Notes: generated from the letters alone by a model not told the origin. Shown: positions 39,621-54,131, numbered from the stretch's first letter. The stretch: DNA of 64,000 nt from Acridotheres tristis (GCA_037013685.1 CM072894.1:18470949-18534948), one strand, 5' to 3'. Numbers and translations are program-made.

Positions 39621-40240
39621 GGCCTCAGAGCAGTAATTGTGCTTGTGAATTAGCTCTCAGAGCCTTTAAAGATCCTGAGCAGCCTCAGCTGACACCCCCA
39701 TCCGTGCTCCTGGCGTCTGAGGGCTCCATTTAGGCTCAGCCTGAGGCCATCAACCTAGCCTGTAGTGGTGCAAGGGCAGGCGGCTCCTGGCCCTATTACA
39801 GCCCCATCTGCACATGTTGCTGTCCCATGCTGCCCTGTCCCATACTGGTGCCTGATACCCTGGGCTAGGAGCAGCTCCTAGCCCATCTCCCTTGCTGTGG
39901 GCAATGGGATGAGAAGCCCAGCTCTGCTGTCCTGTTTGGGACTCCCTATTCCCCCTGCCCTGGGCATGCAGCTGGTCTGCTGCTCCTGACAGAATTGGTG
40001 CCATTATTTACAGACCATCATGAATGCTGGTAGGCATCTCAGTGTCAGTGGGCATCTACAGCTCTTCACAAACCCCTCTGAGAGCCCTCAGTGAAACATC
40101 AGCCCTATTAAGCAGCATTTGCTTGTGGTGAAATGCTCTGCTAGTGGAGGCAGGAGTGGGTCTTCACACTCATAAACTAGTAAACCTCTACCTCATTGAG
40201 AGGTTTAAAAAAGGGTATGTGTAAGCATATTTTTAAAGGC
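39621..40240. other. GC-rich block of unknown origin beside a CR1 copy
   Basis: About 600 bases clearly richer in GC than their surroundings, with CTG/CAG-like words and a near-perfect inverted repeat at 39862-39884 (11-bp arms, one central base). It directly precedes a CR1 LINE end. It may be a degenerate transposon or a CR1-related segment; I do not recognise the family. Confidence 0.4.
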
Positions 40241-40242
40241 TA

Positions 40243-40625
40243 AGAGAGTCGAGGTTGTTCAGTCTAGAGAAAAGCAGGCTCAAGGGAGACTCGTGGTGGC
40301 CTTTCAGTACTTGAAGAGTACCTATGAGAAAGACAGGCATGGACTTTTTAGCAGGGCCTGTTGGAATGGGACAAGGGGTAACGGTTTTAGACTAAAAGAG
40401 GGTAGATTAGATATAAGGAAGACGTCCTTTGCAATGAAGATGATAAAACACTGGACCAGGTTGTTCAGAGAGGTGATAGATGTATCATACCTGGAAACAT
40501 TTTATGGAGGTTGAATGGAGCTTTGAACTACCTGATATGGTTGAAGATATCCCTGGGTGCTGCAGGGGTGTTGGACTAGGGGATTTTTAAAGGTCCCTTC
40601 CAATGCAAACTATTGTATGATTTCT
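40243..40625 (+). mobile_element. CR1 LINE, 5'-truncated 3' end
   Basis: The sequence has hallmark CR1 segments in order: GTTGTTCAGTCTAGAGAAAAG, the TTAGATATAAGGAAGACG-like stretch, GGAGCTTTGAACTACCTGAT, GGACTAGGGGAT and AGGTCCCTTCCAATGCAAAC, and ends near TATTGTATGATTTCT, the typical CR1 3' repeat. It is truncated and diverged. CR1 is the dominant non-LTR element of birds and other sauropsids, which supports the host assignment. Confidence 0.92.
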
Positions 40626-42993
40626 AAATGAAAACTTGTAGAATGTAAATCAGTTACAAGATGCGTCCATGGGGTGTCAGCCTTGATTCATGTTTGAAGG
40701 CTGCGTGGTTATTGCTGACTGCACAGGTTGGCTGAGAGATGACTGATAGAGCAAGGCTGTTAATATCAGTACTACAGCGAACAGCTTTTTTTAAAACTCC
40801 AGGAAATTGATGTCATGTAGGAGTAACAGTGCATCACTATAGCCACTTTGGTTCAAAAAGAGACCAAATCATGTAATATGGTAGGTGTTTTTATCGTTTC
40901 CTTTTCTTTTAAATGGTCTATTTGGGCGTTGTGCATAATCTATGGATTGTAAATATCAGGATGGGAATAGCTGATTTATCCTCCTACCTGGGCTGTAATG
41001 TGTGGGCTATTAGAGATGTCCTTGAAGTAGAGAAAAAGGAAAACACAGAAAAGATCTCTTGTATGAATAGCCTCACCTATTGCAATGACTGAGAGAATTT
41101 GTTAGGTAACCTAGGCTGCTCAGTATATTGCTGCCCTTTGCATGTACTTTTCCTTTTTGTAAGAACTTAGACCTTTTTAGAGTTATTGTAATGTGACAGC
41201 CCTTCAGCCTTCTTTCCTGAAAACCTCTTGAAAATCTTCAGTTTTTCTGAAGTGTGGAAAAAAAGTGGATTTTTGAACAATAGATTTCTATACTCTCTTC
41301 TCAAAGGTATTTTTTACTAAGCTTTGGATACTGCATACACAATTAATGTCTAAGGCTATATTGCATTTCCTTATGTTAACCTTATCTTCACCTGACGGAC
41401 AGGGAAATAAAAACATTACTTACAGAGCATCAAATTGTAGTAAATTCGTTTTGCTACACTCTATTTGTGAGTATGAATATTCTATAATGTTTTAGTGGTT
41501 AAAAAGAGTTCTATTTTGGATCATCTCAGAGTATGAAGACCTTTAGAAAAGAGTAATCAAATTCAACGGAATGTGTAAAAATATAATTCTAGCCAAACGA
41601 AATTAATTTAAGAAGATTTCCAAAGTGAGAAAACTACAAGCTCATTTTTTCTGTTTTTTTCTGGATCCACAGGCAGTCTAACAGTCTGCTCCTTCTCCAT
41701 TTCTTTTAATTAACTTCATTTATTGCTCACATTTTCAGGAAATCTTTTTTTCCCTGATAAAACTTTTCAAGAATGAAGTGGTAGTGCTGATGGAGGTATC
41801 ATAACTGGGAAGGAATGTTCCTCCTGGTTAAAGTTAAGAAATGTCTTAGTTTTGTATTTCTTATATTCTTAAGATGATATGTTGAGCTGAGAACTTCCAA
41901 TATATGCTAGCTGCATATGAGAGCATTAAAAGACCTAGTGCCTGTGAGCAGGATCCTGAAGCATCTTTATTACATTTTTTTTTTGTTCTAGGCAGTTTTA
42001 AATGTGGATACGTGAACTCAATTTAATTTACAGATTAGTGACTTTTTTTGTGGAGCATCTTTAATTATTTCACATTAGTTTGTAGATATTAGAAATTCTG
42101 GGAGTATTGTAGGATAGGACTGCTCAAAATATGGTTCAAAACTTGCTTCCATGAGTTATATAGTGACAACCACCATGTATCTGTAGAGGTTGCTGAGTCC
42201 TGGGATGATGGTTCTAGGCTGTAACTGGCAACTGGGAGATGATGGATGATGCAGTAAGGTCAGCAAACAGCAGTAGTTCCACCCCTGCCCCCAACTTATT
42301 TTAAAATGCTCCCACTAGAACTGCATATATTTAGAGTGGGGTAAGAATTTCAACTCTGGGCTACAGTTCTCAAGAGGTTCTCAAGCCAAGGAGGCCAAAA
42401 GGTCCAAGATCCACTGTTGTGCACCACAGCACAAGTAACAGGCAGGTTGGTTGTGTAAGTGGTTGCTGCTTTGTCTAGGTCAGGCTCCATAAGCATGCAG
42501 GAAAATAAAAGTGATGTTGCCTCAAATGTAAATGCTTCTCCTGGTTCTAATAATTGTATATTATGAAGCATGCTGTCATAGTTCAGAGCTACTCTGTCAA
42601 ATGCAAGCAGGAGGAATTTGCAGTTTACAGGGATTTTGAAGTAGCATTCCTTGAGTATTGTGTTTCTTCGCTGCAGTCTTCACTGTGCCAGGTATTTGGC
42701 CCATCTCAGTCCTGTTGGTAACCGTACCTATCAAGAAGAAGATAAAGTCAAGAAGGAAGAAGTCCTTCGTCAAAGAATGAAACTTTAAATGTACTGCATA
42801 CATTACTATTTTACTTGCTTTTAGACGTCATTCATGGCATAGCCCTTCCTGAGTAGACCATCATAGCTGATGTCTGTTTCCTAGGTCTGTTAAATGTCAC
42901 CTCAGAGAAGGGGAAAAATTTCACCTCCTCTCCTGAAACCACTTTAGCCAGGGGCAGCCCAAGTAAAGATCACTTCAAAGGCAAAGCATGGTG

Positions 42994-42999
42994 TTTTTT

Positions 43000-43034
<35 letters not shown>
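42994..43034. repeat. Poly-T tract followed by (TG)n
   Basis: About 27 T, then seven TG units. Simple repeat, probably length-variable. Confidence 0.95.
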
Positions 43035-46000
43035 CATGGACTGCAGTGGCTGTAGTTGGTAGTCCTCATTTTACTGCCACAGTTAAGTGTTATGATGACT
43101 ATGGCTAGTTCTTTTCATATTTCTTTTTCATCCTGGAAAGATGCTGGAATTGCAGTAGCTTAAAATTGGTGTTACAGAAATGGGGTCATTCCCCATACAC
43201 AATACAAACTCTAAAGGAGAAAAGGCATGTGACTTGACATCCCTTATCTTCAGCTGCAACTCCTTTCAGGACTGCTTAGATAAGATTAAAAGAACCAGGC
43301 TTCCTTCCAACCATCTCCCACTTTTTCACCTGAAGAAATTTGCAGAGAAAAAGAGCAGACTCTAGCTGTAGAATTTGAGTCTGCTTCTAAAGTGCACAAA
43401 TGCAAACACAAATGCAAATTCAAAGAAAATAGAGCTCACTTTGGCAAATGTGTGTGTGAAACTCGGTTCTTCTTTGATGTTGCGTTTGAGTTGATAGAAA
43501 ATATTCTGTTGACTCCCTTTTTAATCATTCACCCTCTGTGGAAAATTGTGTAAATCAAATACTAAAAGAGTTGCAAACAAAAATCTGAAAGGTTTCTTCC
43601 AAATTGTTGGATTTAGTTTTGGTTTATTTAAACTATTAATTTAAACTGACTTAAGTTGTAAACTTAAGTAGTCTGAAAATGTAAATTATAATGTTTCCTG
43701 GAAAACTTTACCTCTGATCCTCCTCTCTAATGGTGGGGGGGGCTATTATTTTAGTTTAAGAAAACAAGTGACAGGAGTTACGGTATCTGCTTTGACGGGT
43801 AGGGAATGAAGATATAGAGATCAAAATGGCATTAAAAATAAGAGGGAATATTTTATTATCTTCTAGGGTAAACCCACTAAACCAGTATTTAGTGTATTCA
43901 AATTGCTTATAGTTATTTGCATTTATTTTTAGCCTCTTCATTCTGTGATTGGATTCTAAAATGAACAATGAGTTATAAGGATGCTACAAGAGGAATAGTG
44001 TGTGATGAAGTCCCTAAAAATACTGACCTTTTTTTACAGAAGGCTCAATACCTGCTATCAGCTGATTTTGTGCTTCTGCAAGCCTATGTGCCAGCAATGT
44101 ATCAAAAATCTATCAAATGCGTTATTCCTGTTGGTATTTAAATTAAAAGCAAAACTTCTGTTTGGAAATCTGGTATGAGAGTCTCTATGCAATATATAGC
44201 ACATTCAGACTGACCACATGTGGGAGAGTAGGTTGTGTTGGAGACACTGGAAAATGCACCCACATTTTTTTTCTTCTTCCTTACTCCTCTCCCCAAATCA
44301 CTGGATTAGTTCTCTATTCTATTCTGTAAAATGCACTGATATAATTGAACTTGTATTCTGAGCCAACATCTTATTTGTCTGCTCTTATTCTTCACAAATA
44401 CAAAATGAATCGAACACAATGTTTTCAATTAAACTGCATGAAATATAGCTGTGTTCCTGAGTTGTCTGTAGCCATAATGCACATTTTAAGAGCTGCTTAT
44501 AGTTGAGCCCTGCTCAGCAGCTGGAAGGAGAACGCCGAGAGAGGCAGCAAGAGGAAAGGCTGAAGGGTTTCTGACTGCCATGGCCCCTGTAAATCGTACC
44601 AATCATCTTGTGTCTTGGAACCTCGTTTTCTATTGGTGATTTGATACCAGAATTAAATCTTAGTGTGTGAACTGAATTTTCCTACCCTACAAATGCTTAT
44701 CTGGTTTTGAGACATTGCTAATAGTTCTTTAAAATGTAGTATCAATTGAAAGCAGTAGATAGAATGTAGCTAGAAACTAGCAATTGCTATGATAGCAGAA
44801 TGGTTTTATCATAAATCTGTGTAAGTATGTTGCAAACATCAGTTCATATATTACTGTGTTTCCTGCACAGAGAGATAACATTTACACTTTGTATTTAGAA
44901 TCTGTGCATACATAAAAATCAAAGTTTAAATTAATATCTAGCCTAAATAGAAATACTGGGTTTCAGTGCAATTATTATTCAGGCCTTAGTAATAAAAATT
45001 CCGAGAATAACTTTACATGCTCATTTGATAGTGGCACACAAAGGTTCAATTAGAATGAAGAGTTAATTGGATGAAACACTGTAAAAATATAATTAAGTTC
45101 CTAGATGGTAGGTTTTAATGAAAAACTTTATTTGAAATATCCTTACGCCTTCTGTATTTAGAAATTGTGAAACATGAGCAGAGATGATCGATTCTTTTGG
45201 GAATGTGACCCATGAGAAACTATCTTTTGCTATGGAGGAAAAAAAAAGGCACCTCCTGCAGCACATGATTGAGGTCATGGAGTGCAATTTGTCCCTGTGG
45301 AAATCAGTCATTTGTGACAGGTTTTATAATCTCAAAAATAATAATGCTTCTCTTTGATATTCTAGAACATGGAAAATTCTTTATTCTTTTATTCTAGCCC
45401 TTAGCTGAATCCTAGAGAGAATAATATTTTGCATAGCTTTCTTCTAATATAACCTTATACTGTTAAAACCTAAAGGTCAAACCAAAATGGAAAACTGCCC
45501 ACAAATCCCTAGTCTTTCACTGTGTTTAACTCAGGATGAGCATGAGATAATGACAGGTGTCTTTAAAGTACCTTTTGTCCCTTCCTAATCCTGGTTTATG
45601 GGGATTTAAACATCACAGGCATAGTAAGTAGTCAATGAAATGTTCTGTCTCATACAGAGTTTGCCAGGATCCCTGTGAAGTAGGAAAATATAGAGGTTAT
45701 AGTTGTACCTTCCTCTCTTTCTGGTATGTATTCTAGTTGTCTGCTGGAGTAAGATTTGCTCTGGTGATCTTAAACTATATTCAGTTTGTATGGTTTTTCT
45801 TATACTGGTAAGTTAGTTCAAATCAGCAGTTTCATAGTGTGAATCTGACCTTGTATCTCCACTGCAACTTGATCAATATGTCGGTTCACATACAAAACAA
45901 TTGTTTTGCTGTAAACAGGAGTAGTAAGGACTTCTGCATATATTGATTATATTGGTTTTGCTTGCATTTCTCTTTACTGTCTCTTGTAACCTAATCTTTA

Positions 46001-47096
46001 AAGAAGCAGATTAATGCCTGCAATGAAATATTAGGAAGACCAAAATATACTGGGAATGAAGGAAAAGGAAAGAGCAATGTAGTAGAATATGTGATCCATA
46101 CTGAGGTAAGTGCAAGTATAGCAACAGAAATAAAGGGAAGACCATGATGCCCATTTAGAGAACAGTAAATAGCTCTGGGTGCTATAGTTCTGAGAGCAAC
46201 ATTTGGGTTTAATATTCTCTTTTATTAAAAAGACTTTGGTGCAGAAATGAAAGAGTGCTGACACTAACACTATATATTATTTGGATCTCTGCTGATTGTA
46301 GTCAGTGCTTCAGTATTTGAAGCAGTTGTAGTCTGATGACATGGAAAAGTTGAAGATAATGTATTGCCACACTTATGAGACTTGTCCAAGCCCAAGCAAG
46401 ATGATATCCACAGTGACTGTTGGCAACGAGGTGGATGAAGGAACAAATATGACAAAATTATACTGCAAATATGGTGTGGGATGCCTGTGTTGGTTACAGA
46501 GGGTTTAAATCTGCCTTGAATTTTCACTACATTTCTTTGATTGCTGGATACAAAGAGAGAGATATATACTTCTCCTGGAAAAGGTAAAGACAGATCAGCA
46601 GACTTTCTATTCACTAGTCTTTATTTCAGTATTTCTTAATATCAATATCTGCCTGTTGGATGATGACATTTTTAACAACCTTTTTTTTTAAAAAAAACTT
46701 CTCCATTCATATGTATGTGCCTTTGCACTTCAGGCTAAATCATTTAGTTACATTCAAAAGGTATCAAACCTTGAACACTACTCAAACAACAGCTAATAAA
46801 AATTCAGGAGACTGATTGTTTGAAAGGTTGGCTGGAAGAACTGATTGTTGACTACAATGAGTTCCTGCTTATATCTAGGAAAACTAGAAACCTAATTTCT
46901 AAAATCAGGCATAGGTTTTTGTTATATTTTATTGAAAATTGCTCTCTTTTGTTCCTCTGGGAGATCCAGGCATCTTGTGTTTCATTTGAATAATAGCTAT
47001 GGGTAGCTGTTCACTGACTGCTGATGAATCTCAGCTGAAACTACTGAACTTTTGCCTCCAAAGTCTAATGGAGCCTGAATTTAACCTAATATCTTT

Positions 47097-47098
<2 letters not shown>

Positions 47099-47127
<29 letters not shown>
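47099..47127. repeat. Poly-T tract
   Basis: 29 consecutive T. No recognisable retroelement or processed pseudogene on either side. Confidence 0.95.
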
Positions 47128-47133
<6 letters not shown>

Positions 47134-50100
47134 GAAGGAAAGTTTTTAACTGTGACCTGTGGAAGTAATTGGAATGTTTGTGGAATTGAAGACATGTAGA
47201 TATCTGCTTGATTACCCATCAGTTTTTCCCAGGAAGATGGCAATAGTAATACATCAGGACTGCTGGGTCCCTACTCCCTTTTTTTCATAGTGCAATAATT
47301 AACTGGGTATCCAGCTACATAAATCAAAGGTCTAAGGTTTGAGGGTTGTCCTTTTAATTATTTCTGGAGTTTTGACTACAACACTACAATATGAATAAAA
47401 CATTACTTTCAGGTCAATATGAGGGCTCATGCTAATGGCCTTCAAATTAATGAAACAACTTCTTCTACTGTACCTAATCAGACACAGAGGATTATGGGGA
47501 CCGAGGGCATTTTCATTAGTATCTCTTAAAGTGTCTGACACAAAGTGACATAGCTTCAGTTTTTCTAGAAGGCTGAGTATTAAAGTCACTCTTAAGGAAC
47601 AAAGAAGTTTTAATACTAGGGGATGTGGTATGTAACTTCCTATTTCCTTTTAATAGCTTCTAGCTCTGGTTTATAATGACACTTTAGCACAATTATTTAT
47701 CTTAAAGAAAAAAGAAACAAAACAACCCCTCCAAAGCATTTTAAGACATCAGTAATTACACTGCATATATTGCTTAGCTGTCCTCATACATATTTTTAGA
47801 ACTCACAGACTACTGTTCCAGTAAGAATTTATGCATAAGGAGTCAAGAATGTGTTTCAGTTTCTTGAAAATGCTCTTCAGCTTATGCTACTGTGCAGCTG
47901 CACTAGAAACTCAAGTGTTGCATATCTGAAATTTCTTGAAGTTCCTTTTCTTACTACAAAAGTAACTTCCATGTGGCTTTTGAGATCTTAACCTTCATAA
48001 TGCTGATCACCATGTATTCAAAACAGTAAAGCAACAGGAGGTAGCCTTTACTGTGCAGAGGTCTTTAGATGTATCCTGATCAGGAAAAATCTTTAATTTT
48101 GCAACTGGATTACACAATAATAACTTCTGAATGCAAAAATTATGCTGAAAGGAAGAGGAATTCAATTAGCTATCTTGCAAAGTACAAATCACACCATCAA
48201 GCTATTTTTGATGGCAAACTTCTACCTCACAGTTTTGTATTCTGTGAAGTGACTATAAAAATAACATTATATACTCTTTTCATGGTAGCTCAGGTGGATG
48301 TAGCTTCTCCAGGCCTGCTATCCTGCTCCTCCTGGCCAGTAAGGTACAAGCTGTAGAGATGGTGGCATGAGCAGTGCAGTTGGTTTGAGGCTGCTCTGTC
48401 CCCACTGCTGTTTGCTGCTCCATGGTGCATTTGTGGGGCTGTGCTGTGACCTGGGCACCTCTGCCAGTCCTCCCCTCAGGGTCTGCTGACTGAGGGGACA
48501 AACAGCACAGCAATGGCTGTGCTGCAGCCCTGAGGGAAACTGGATAAAGGGGGAAGGGTGGACTAGTCAAGCCAGTCACCCTGCTTACCAAAGTTTGTGC
48601 TCACTGAACTGTCCTATATCTCATTCCTGTGAACAAGTCCCCCAAGGAGGAGAGAGGTTGGTTTTTTTTAATTATTGTAATCCTTTTGACCTCATGCATT
48701 CATGAGTTTGGTCTCTTCTTGTCAAAGTAGTTTTGCAGGTTGACTGAATCAGGTGCTATTTTCAAACCAAATATTTTGGGTATTGTTCCTTAACAATCAG
48801 TTAAGAATTGCTGTGTGGCTTATCTTGAGCTATAATTTTCTTTGTGTTTTTTCAATTTAATTTAAAATTAAAAATATATTTATACTCCAAATATCTCTGT
48901 ATACAAATCAGTATACAAAACAAGGTGTTGCAGTGTAGCTATATTTTCATCATACACTCAGTAACTTTCTAGTTCTCTTTTTCAATAAGCATGGAGGCTT
49001 GTTCAGAAAATTCAGTTAGGCCATATTTTCAACTTTTTATATTGAGGGAGCAGTGGTGAACATTGATGTTCTGTAATACATACCAAAACGGTGAGAATCT
49101 GTCAACTGCAATCCCTATACTGTTAAACCATGCTCTCGTTTGTTTCTGTTATTACCCTGGGCTTGACCTGGAATTCTAATTAATACAACCGAAGTCTTAT
49201 TATTTATCTTTTCTCAGGTCTTTTGACTGACTGCTTTTGTGATCTCTCAAGCATTTCATCCTAGCTGTTGGAGGAATGAGACCTAACCATTTTTAGTATA
49301 AGTCCCACTTACAAGAGTGTTCATTCTGAGCAGACCTTATATCTGTTAATAGGAAAGTAAACCAATGAAAAGAGTAAAGGAGATTCAGAGTTATTCCAGC
49401 CTATCCTATTTTCCTTGTTAATACCCTAAAAAGTTTTTCGATCATAAGTAATTTGTAAATGCTTCTTTACCTCCCATTCCTTTTCAAGTACAAATCCCAT
49501 TTGTTGCTTCCTTGCAGGGCAGAATGGCACTGAAGGGCCAGTGAATTGGAGCAAAAATAAGGACCTTTGTTCCTTGGAGACAGAGAAAGTGCCAAAGAAA
49601 TCTTTGTAGTAAGGCAAGTACCAAGACCTTTGGTAGTTAGAGATGCAGCTGAGGTAGAGCATACTTGCCCTTACTTTGTGACTGTGTCTCCAGGATGGGG
49701 CACAGGGACTTCCAGGGTGGACCAGACAGTGCTGACCAAAGGACAACTAGAGAGGACGACTGCAATCTGTTTAATCTTTCTCCACTTTATTCTGCCTTCC
49801 AGGTAAATTAAAAAAAAACCTTTCTCATCTCTACATGGCTACTGTTAAGCTCTACCACAGGCCCATTTCTGCAGATGAAATATATCTGGGGTGTTTTGGA
49901 AGCTCCTTTACTGACTGTCTCTCCACTAGTCTCACTTGTTCAGTGGCAGTTATCAAAAAAGCACATGGTTCCCATGTTCCTGCTTCTTGTTCCAGGATGC
50001 AGTAATATAATTCCAGGTTGAAAGAGAGAAGCTGTAATATGTCACTAACCAGAAGACCTTGAGGAAACTTTTGGCCATGGTGCCAGCTGCATTGTGCAAT

Positions 50101-50252
50101 TCTGGCTCTGTGATTTCTGTTCTGGACCAATTCACAGCTCCTCAGCTTAATGTTTCTCACATTCATGTGATCTGGAGACCCACCTTTGATCCAGTCTTCT
50201 GGAAATCTATACTTTAGTTACAAATATGCAATAGATGTTTGGGAATTATATC

Positions 50253-50279
50253 AACTAACTAACTAACAATCAACTAACT
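50253..50279. repeat. Imperfect (CTAA)n microsatellite
   Basis: Tandem AACT/CTAA units interrupted once by a CAAT. Confidence 0.85.
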
Positions 50280-53200
50280 TTTTCTCAGTTTGAAATTAGG
50301 TGGATTTTAAAATTTTTTTATTTCTTCCTTGGCAAACAATTTCCATTGTTTTAGATACTGTGAAATGTGATGTGGTTTCTATGACAAACTTCATTAACTT
50401 GGGGTTATTGTCGGTTTGTTTGGGTCTTTTTCATGTGTTGTAGAGTTGAAATTAATACTGGTTCTTTGTATAAAATGCATGTTCCCTGAAACATGATCTT
50501 TTAAGGAAACTTCTGCTCATAACACAGGTATTTGGAAAAAATAAGTGGTGAAGTCCAAATGCACATTGCTACTGTGGATCCCCATGAAAACAGCTAAATC
50601 TACCCACCCTGAAGTCTGATGGCCTTGATGCAAACTGAAGTGGGCCTTAGGTGAAGGAAATGTCTCAAAAATAGTGTCTCTAAAGAGCCCCTCCTGCCAT
50701 TAATAGCCTGTTAAGAAAGGAAGCCTCTAACACATGCACACACATTGTTGCTTGCTGTAAAACTAAGGTTCAGTTAAAGCAATGGGACACTTTAGATTGT
50801 AGAATAGCAAAGATGGATGAAATCTGAAGAGTTAATTTCTGATGTTGAGTACTTATATTATTACCCCGGCAGAGAGACAGTCTTTAGTTTAGATTTGTAT
50901 GACTTGTCATTACCTGTGTTCTCCCAAAAAATGAGCACAGCTTTAGTATCTTTAAAATGTAGCCTTGCTTTAGTATGATTGCACAAAAATTACAAAAAAA
51001 GCTTCTCATGATAAAGGCGTAGGATTTAATTATTAAACTTTAAATGTGAAATTGGAAACACAGCTTGTAACTTAAAATGTTTTCTATGTGGAAACACCTG
51101 GGTTTATCCAAGGACAGATTGACCACAAGATTACTAAATGCCAATGGCAATTACAGCTTTATTGGATAATGCACTGGGCAGATCCTTAGCCTCTGTGAAC
51201 TGTCCTAGCTCCAAGAAGTTCAGAAGAGACAAATTTACAGATCTGACCCACATGTTCCTATAGTGAATGTATATAAGTCTTTTTATTTTCCTTAACCATC
51301 AGCTTTCTATCTTTATCTAGCCATACATCAACCCTGGTGTTTCTATCTGTCTGTGAAGAACTGCATGAGTTTGGACACTAATTTAGACTGAACCTTGGTC
51401 AAAAATGAAGTCTTTTAATTTTTAACTTCCTTACTTAGCAGGTATCTTTAATAAGTAAGCACATAGTTGTTAGTTCTAAATTACACCTTTAACTGCTTTT
51501 TTGAGTGCTTGCTTAAACTAAAAACCAGGCAAGCAAAGACATCCCAAACTGTGTTTTGAATCAAAAGTGAAGTTCATTGAACAACAGCATTACCTATGTT
51601 TTCTCCATCTAACCTTCTAACAGATGTAGTCTACATCTTCTTAAATATGCATAATCAACTAAATCAATTAGGTCTAGTTCAGTCATAAATAATGAGCTGC
51701 CAACAGGAGCAGTCAACAGAAGGATGAGAGAAAGAGATGGGTTGCACACACATGGGCAACTTTGGATGTAGTTATGGGAAAGCCTTGAGGAGTTTTTTAT
51801 TCTGATCTTGAAATCGCAGTCTCAAAGTCCCATTTAATGGTGTCCAGCAGGACAGGGTTCCTTTAGTCAGATGATAAGGTGCCAGGGTAAAGTGAGACAA
51901 GAAAATTTTAGATGAAGTAAATAGAGGATAACACTGTCCTATGCTGGCTCCTTTGTTACTATTATTCAGCAGTAAAATATCTGAGCTTATCAGTTTATAT
52001 GTCTCTAAATGTAAATTTTGTCTTGTGAGTGCAAAGAATAGTGGGTGGGAAGACCATGATGCAGCATCTCAGCTCACTGTCAACAGCATCTCCTCCATTC
52101 CTGTTGGAGAATCCTTCTAACCTCTCACCTATGCAAAATATATCCATGTAGAAATGGTGATGGTGAATGGGGCAGGAGCACACCTTCTGGCTGCCAGCTG
52201 TCAGGGAGTGAAACAGGTAGGTGCCTCCCAAAGCTTGCATCCAGGTCACTTCAAACATACAGTGACAGAAGACTACACATAGCTCCCAGCCTAGAGTTGC
52301 AGCTCCCAAGCACTGTTTGCCCTCTGTGTGTTGCTGGATTGTGAACTGCTTTAAACAATTCCTCTTCTAATTAAGTACGGTCAGTCTGTGTGTTGGCTTT
52401 GCAGGCACCCATCTGTAGAGAGCAGATCTGCTTGCTCCCCTCTGAGGATCCCTTCCTTCCCTCCCCATCGGCCTTGTTGGGAGATTAAAGCAGCAGCGGC
52501 CCCATACACAAACGCAGCTGGTTCCGTTTGGTCAGCCTGAGCCTTGCTGTGAAACCACGACAAGAATTCCAGTAAGTTGGCAACACTGAAACACAAAGAA
52601 AACAACAATAGGAAAAGACCTTCCGTGCAGAAAGGAATGTTTCAGGCACTATTCCCCTACAGTGAAAGGAGAGAGGGTGGGAGGGAGGAGGGAGATTTGA
52701 AGAGGGCATGTCTCCCCCTCCCCCGGCAGCTCTGGATCTTGTGATGGAGAGATCTTATCCTCTCTTTGTGATTCAGAGGTGCCAGGAAGCTAATTGAATA
52801 TTCTGATCTGCCCCCAGTGTTTCTTGTGGCTTGACCCCGGTGCTGTGTCGTACCACTACACCAAACAGCCCTGAACCTGCATAAATCACAACCTTGCAAA
52901 AGCCTATGCTCCACATCTTCTTTCCCCACCCCCCCCTCTTTACTATCTTGATAGATAGAAAGCCTTTACGGAAAGGTTTAGAGGGATTAGCGTCCTACAG
53001 GACCTGGAGAGAAGTCACAGTCTGCTAATAAGTAGCAAACATGTTCTTGTGCAACTTCTGCAGGAGCGATACAGGCACCTCTACCCCTTTATTGAAATTG
53101 CAGTCCATGGCAAAAAGAAGAAGAGTTAAGGTTTGAAATACTGCTTAAGTTCTTTTGCAGCATCAGCAAACAGCCATTGCAATATAATGAGCATGGCATG

Positions 53201-54125
53201 ATGTTAATGCAAAAGATATATGGTATTTATAAAGGTGATATCATTAAAATTAATCTTACAGAGCCTCTTGGAAGACAAATAGACCTATCCTTCTCCCATG
53301 GTACGTATGTACAGTAGTCACTGTTGACAGGCATGTGTATGTGAGTACACATATGAAGAAAGAACAGCTTGGCATAACAAGTTTTTCTACATGAAAGATT
53401 GTTTTTGATTACTACTAAAAAAAATAATGATTTAACTTCACACATTTTATATATGATATTTCTGATCCTGCAGGCAAAACCTCCAAAATGTTTATCCTTT
53501 TTACATTCCAGCCTGAAGTATTAAGGTATCTTTGTCTTTTCCCTGTGATTCTACATACTGCCCTTCCCTTGTTTGTGGGTATGTGGCTCCTGAAATGGCA
53601 GAAGCAAAACACAAGGAGATATTTCTTTGTGTGTTGCACACACTGTTGGAGAGTTAGAACTAAAGGAACACATCTCCAGCTGATATCTTGAGAATTCAGA
53701 GCCAAAGCACTTTACCAAATTGATTTTATCTGCTAAGAAAGTGCAAAAGTAAGTTTCATCCCTGCAGTTTACCTTTCAAACTATTTATGTGAGGAGTACT
53801 AAGTTCTGAGATTCACCTCTGCATTGGTGAGTAGATATCGGATTTTTCTGTTATCAAAAATACTTTTTTATATTTGGAGCACACCTTTGCGACACTAAAA
53901 CCTGTGACATACTTCACTTGCCACCTGCGATTCCCAGAACTACCTAAAATAGATGAGCACATTAAATTCAGCACCAATGGACTCTGATACAAAGTCAGCA
54001 AAGTGCAGGGTCTTGGAAGCATCTTGGCTGTCCTGCAAAGTGTGGAAGGAGGGGCAGAGACAGCCTGTGGCTGCAGGGCCTGGAGCAGTGCCTGATTCCC
54101 TCATGCTGGTTCCGGGGCCGCCGGG

Positions 54126-54131
54126 TATAAA
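54126..54131 (+). promoter_or_regulatory. LRP2: TATA box of LRP2
   Basis: GGGTATAAAG context, a strong TATA match, about 210 bases upstream of the LRP2 start codon. Transcription would begin near 54155-54160, giving a 5' UTR of roughly 180 bases with no intervening splice needed. Confidence 0.6.

Larger units (their letters stand above)
40626..54125. other. Intergenic, collagen-LRP2 interval, right part
   Basis: 13.5 kb with no gene I can support. Holds poly-T/GT tracts (42994-43034, 47099-47127), a CTAA repeat (50253-50279), a GC-rich block at about 48285-48600 and purine/pyrimidine-biased DNA at 52430-52950. Distal regulatory elements of LRP2 could lie here, but nothing in the sequence alone identifies them. 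Confidence 0.6.

Noticed and set aside
47031..47243. Minus-strand frame with a poly-Lys run
   Set aside because: The Lys run is only the translation of the poly-T tract at 47099-47127.
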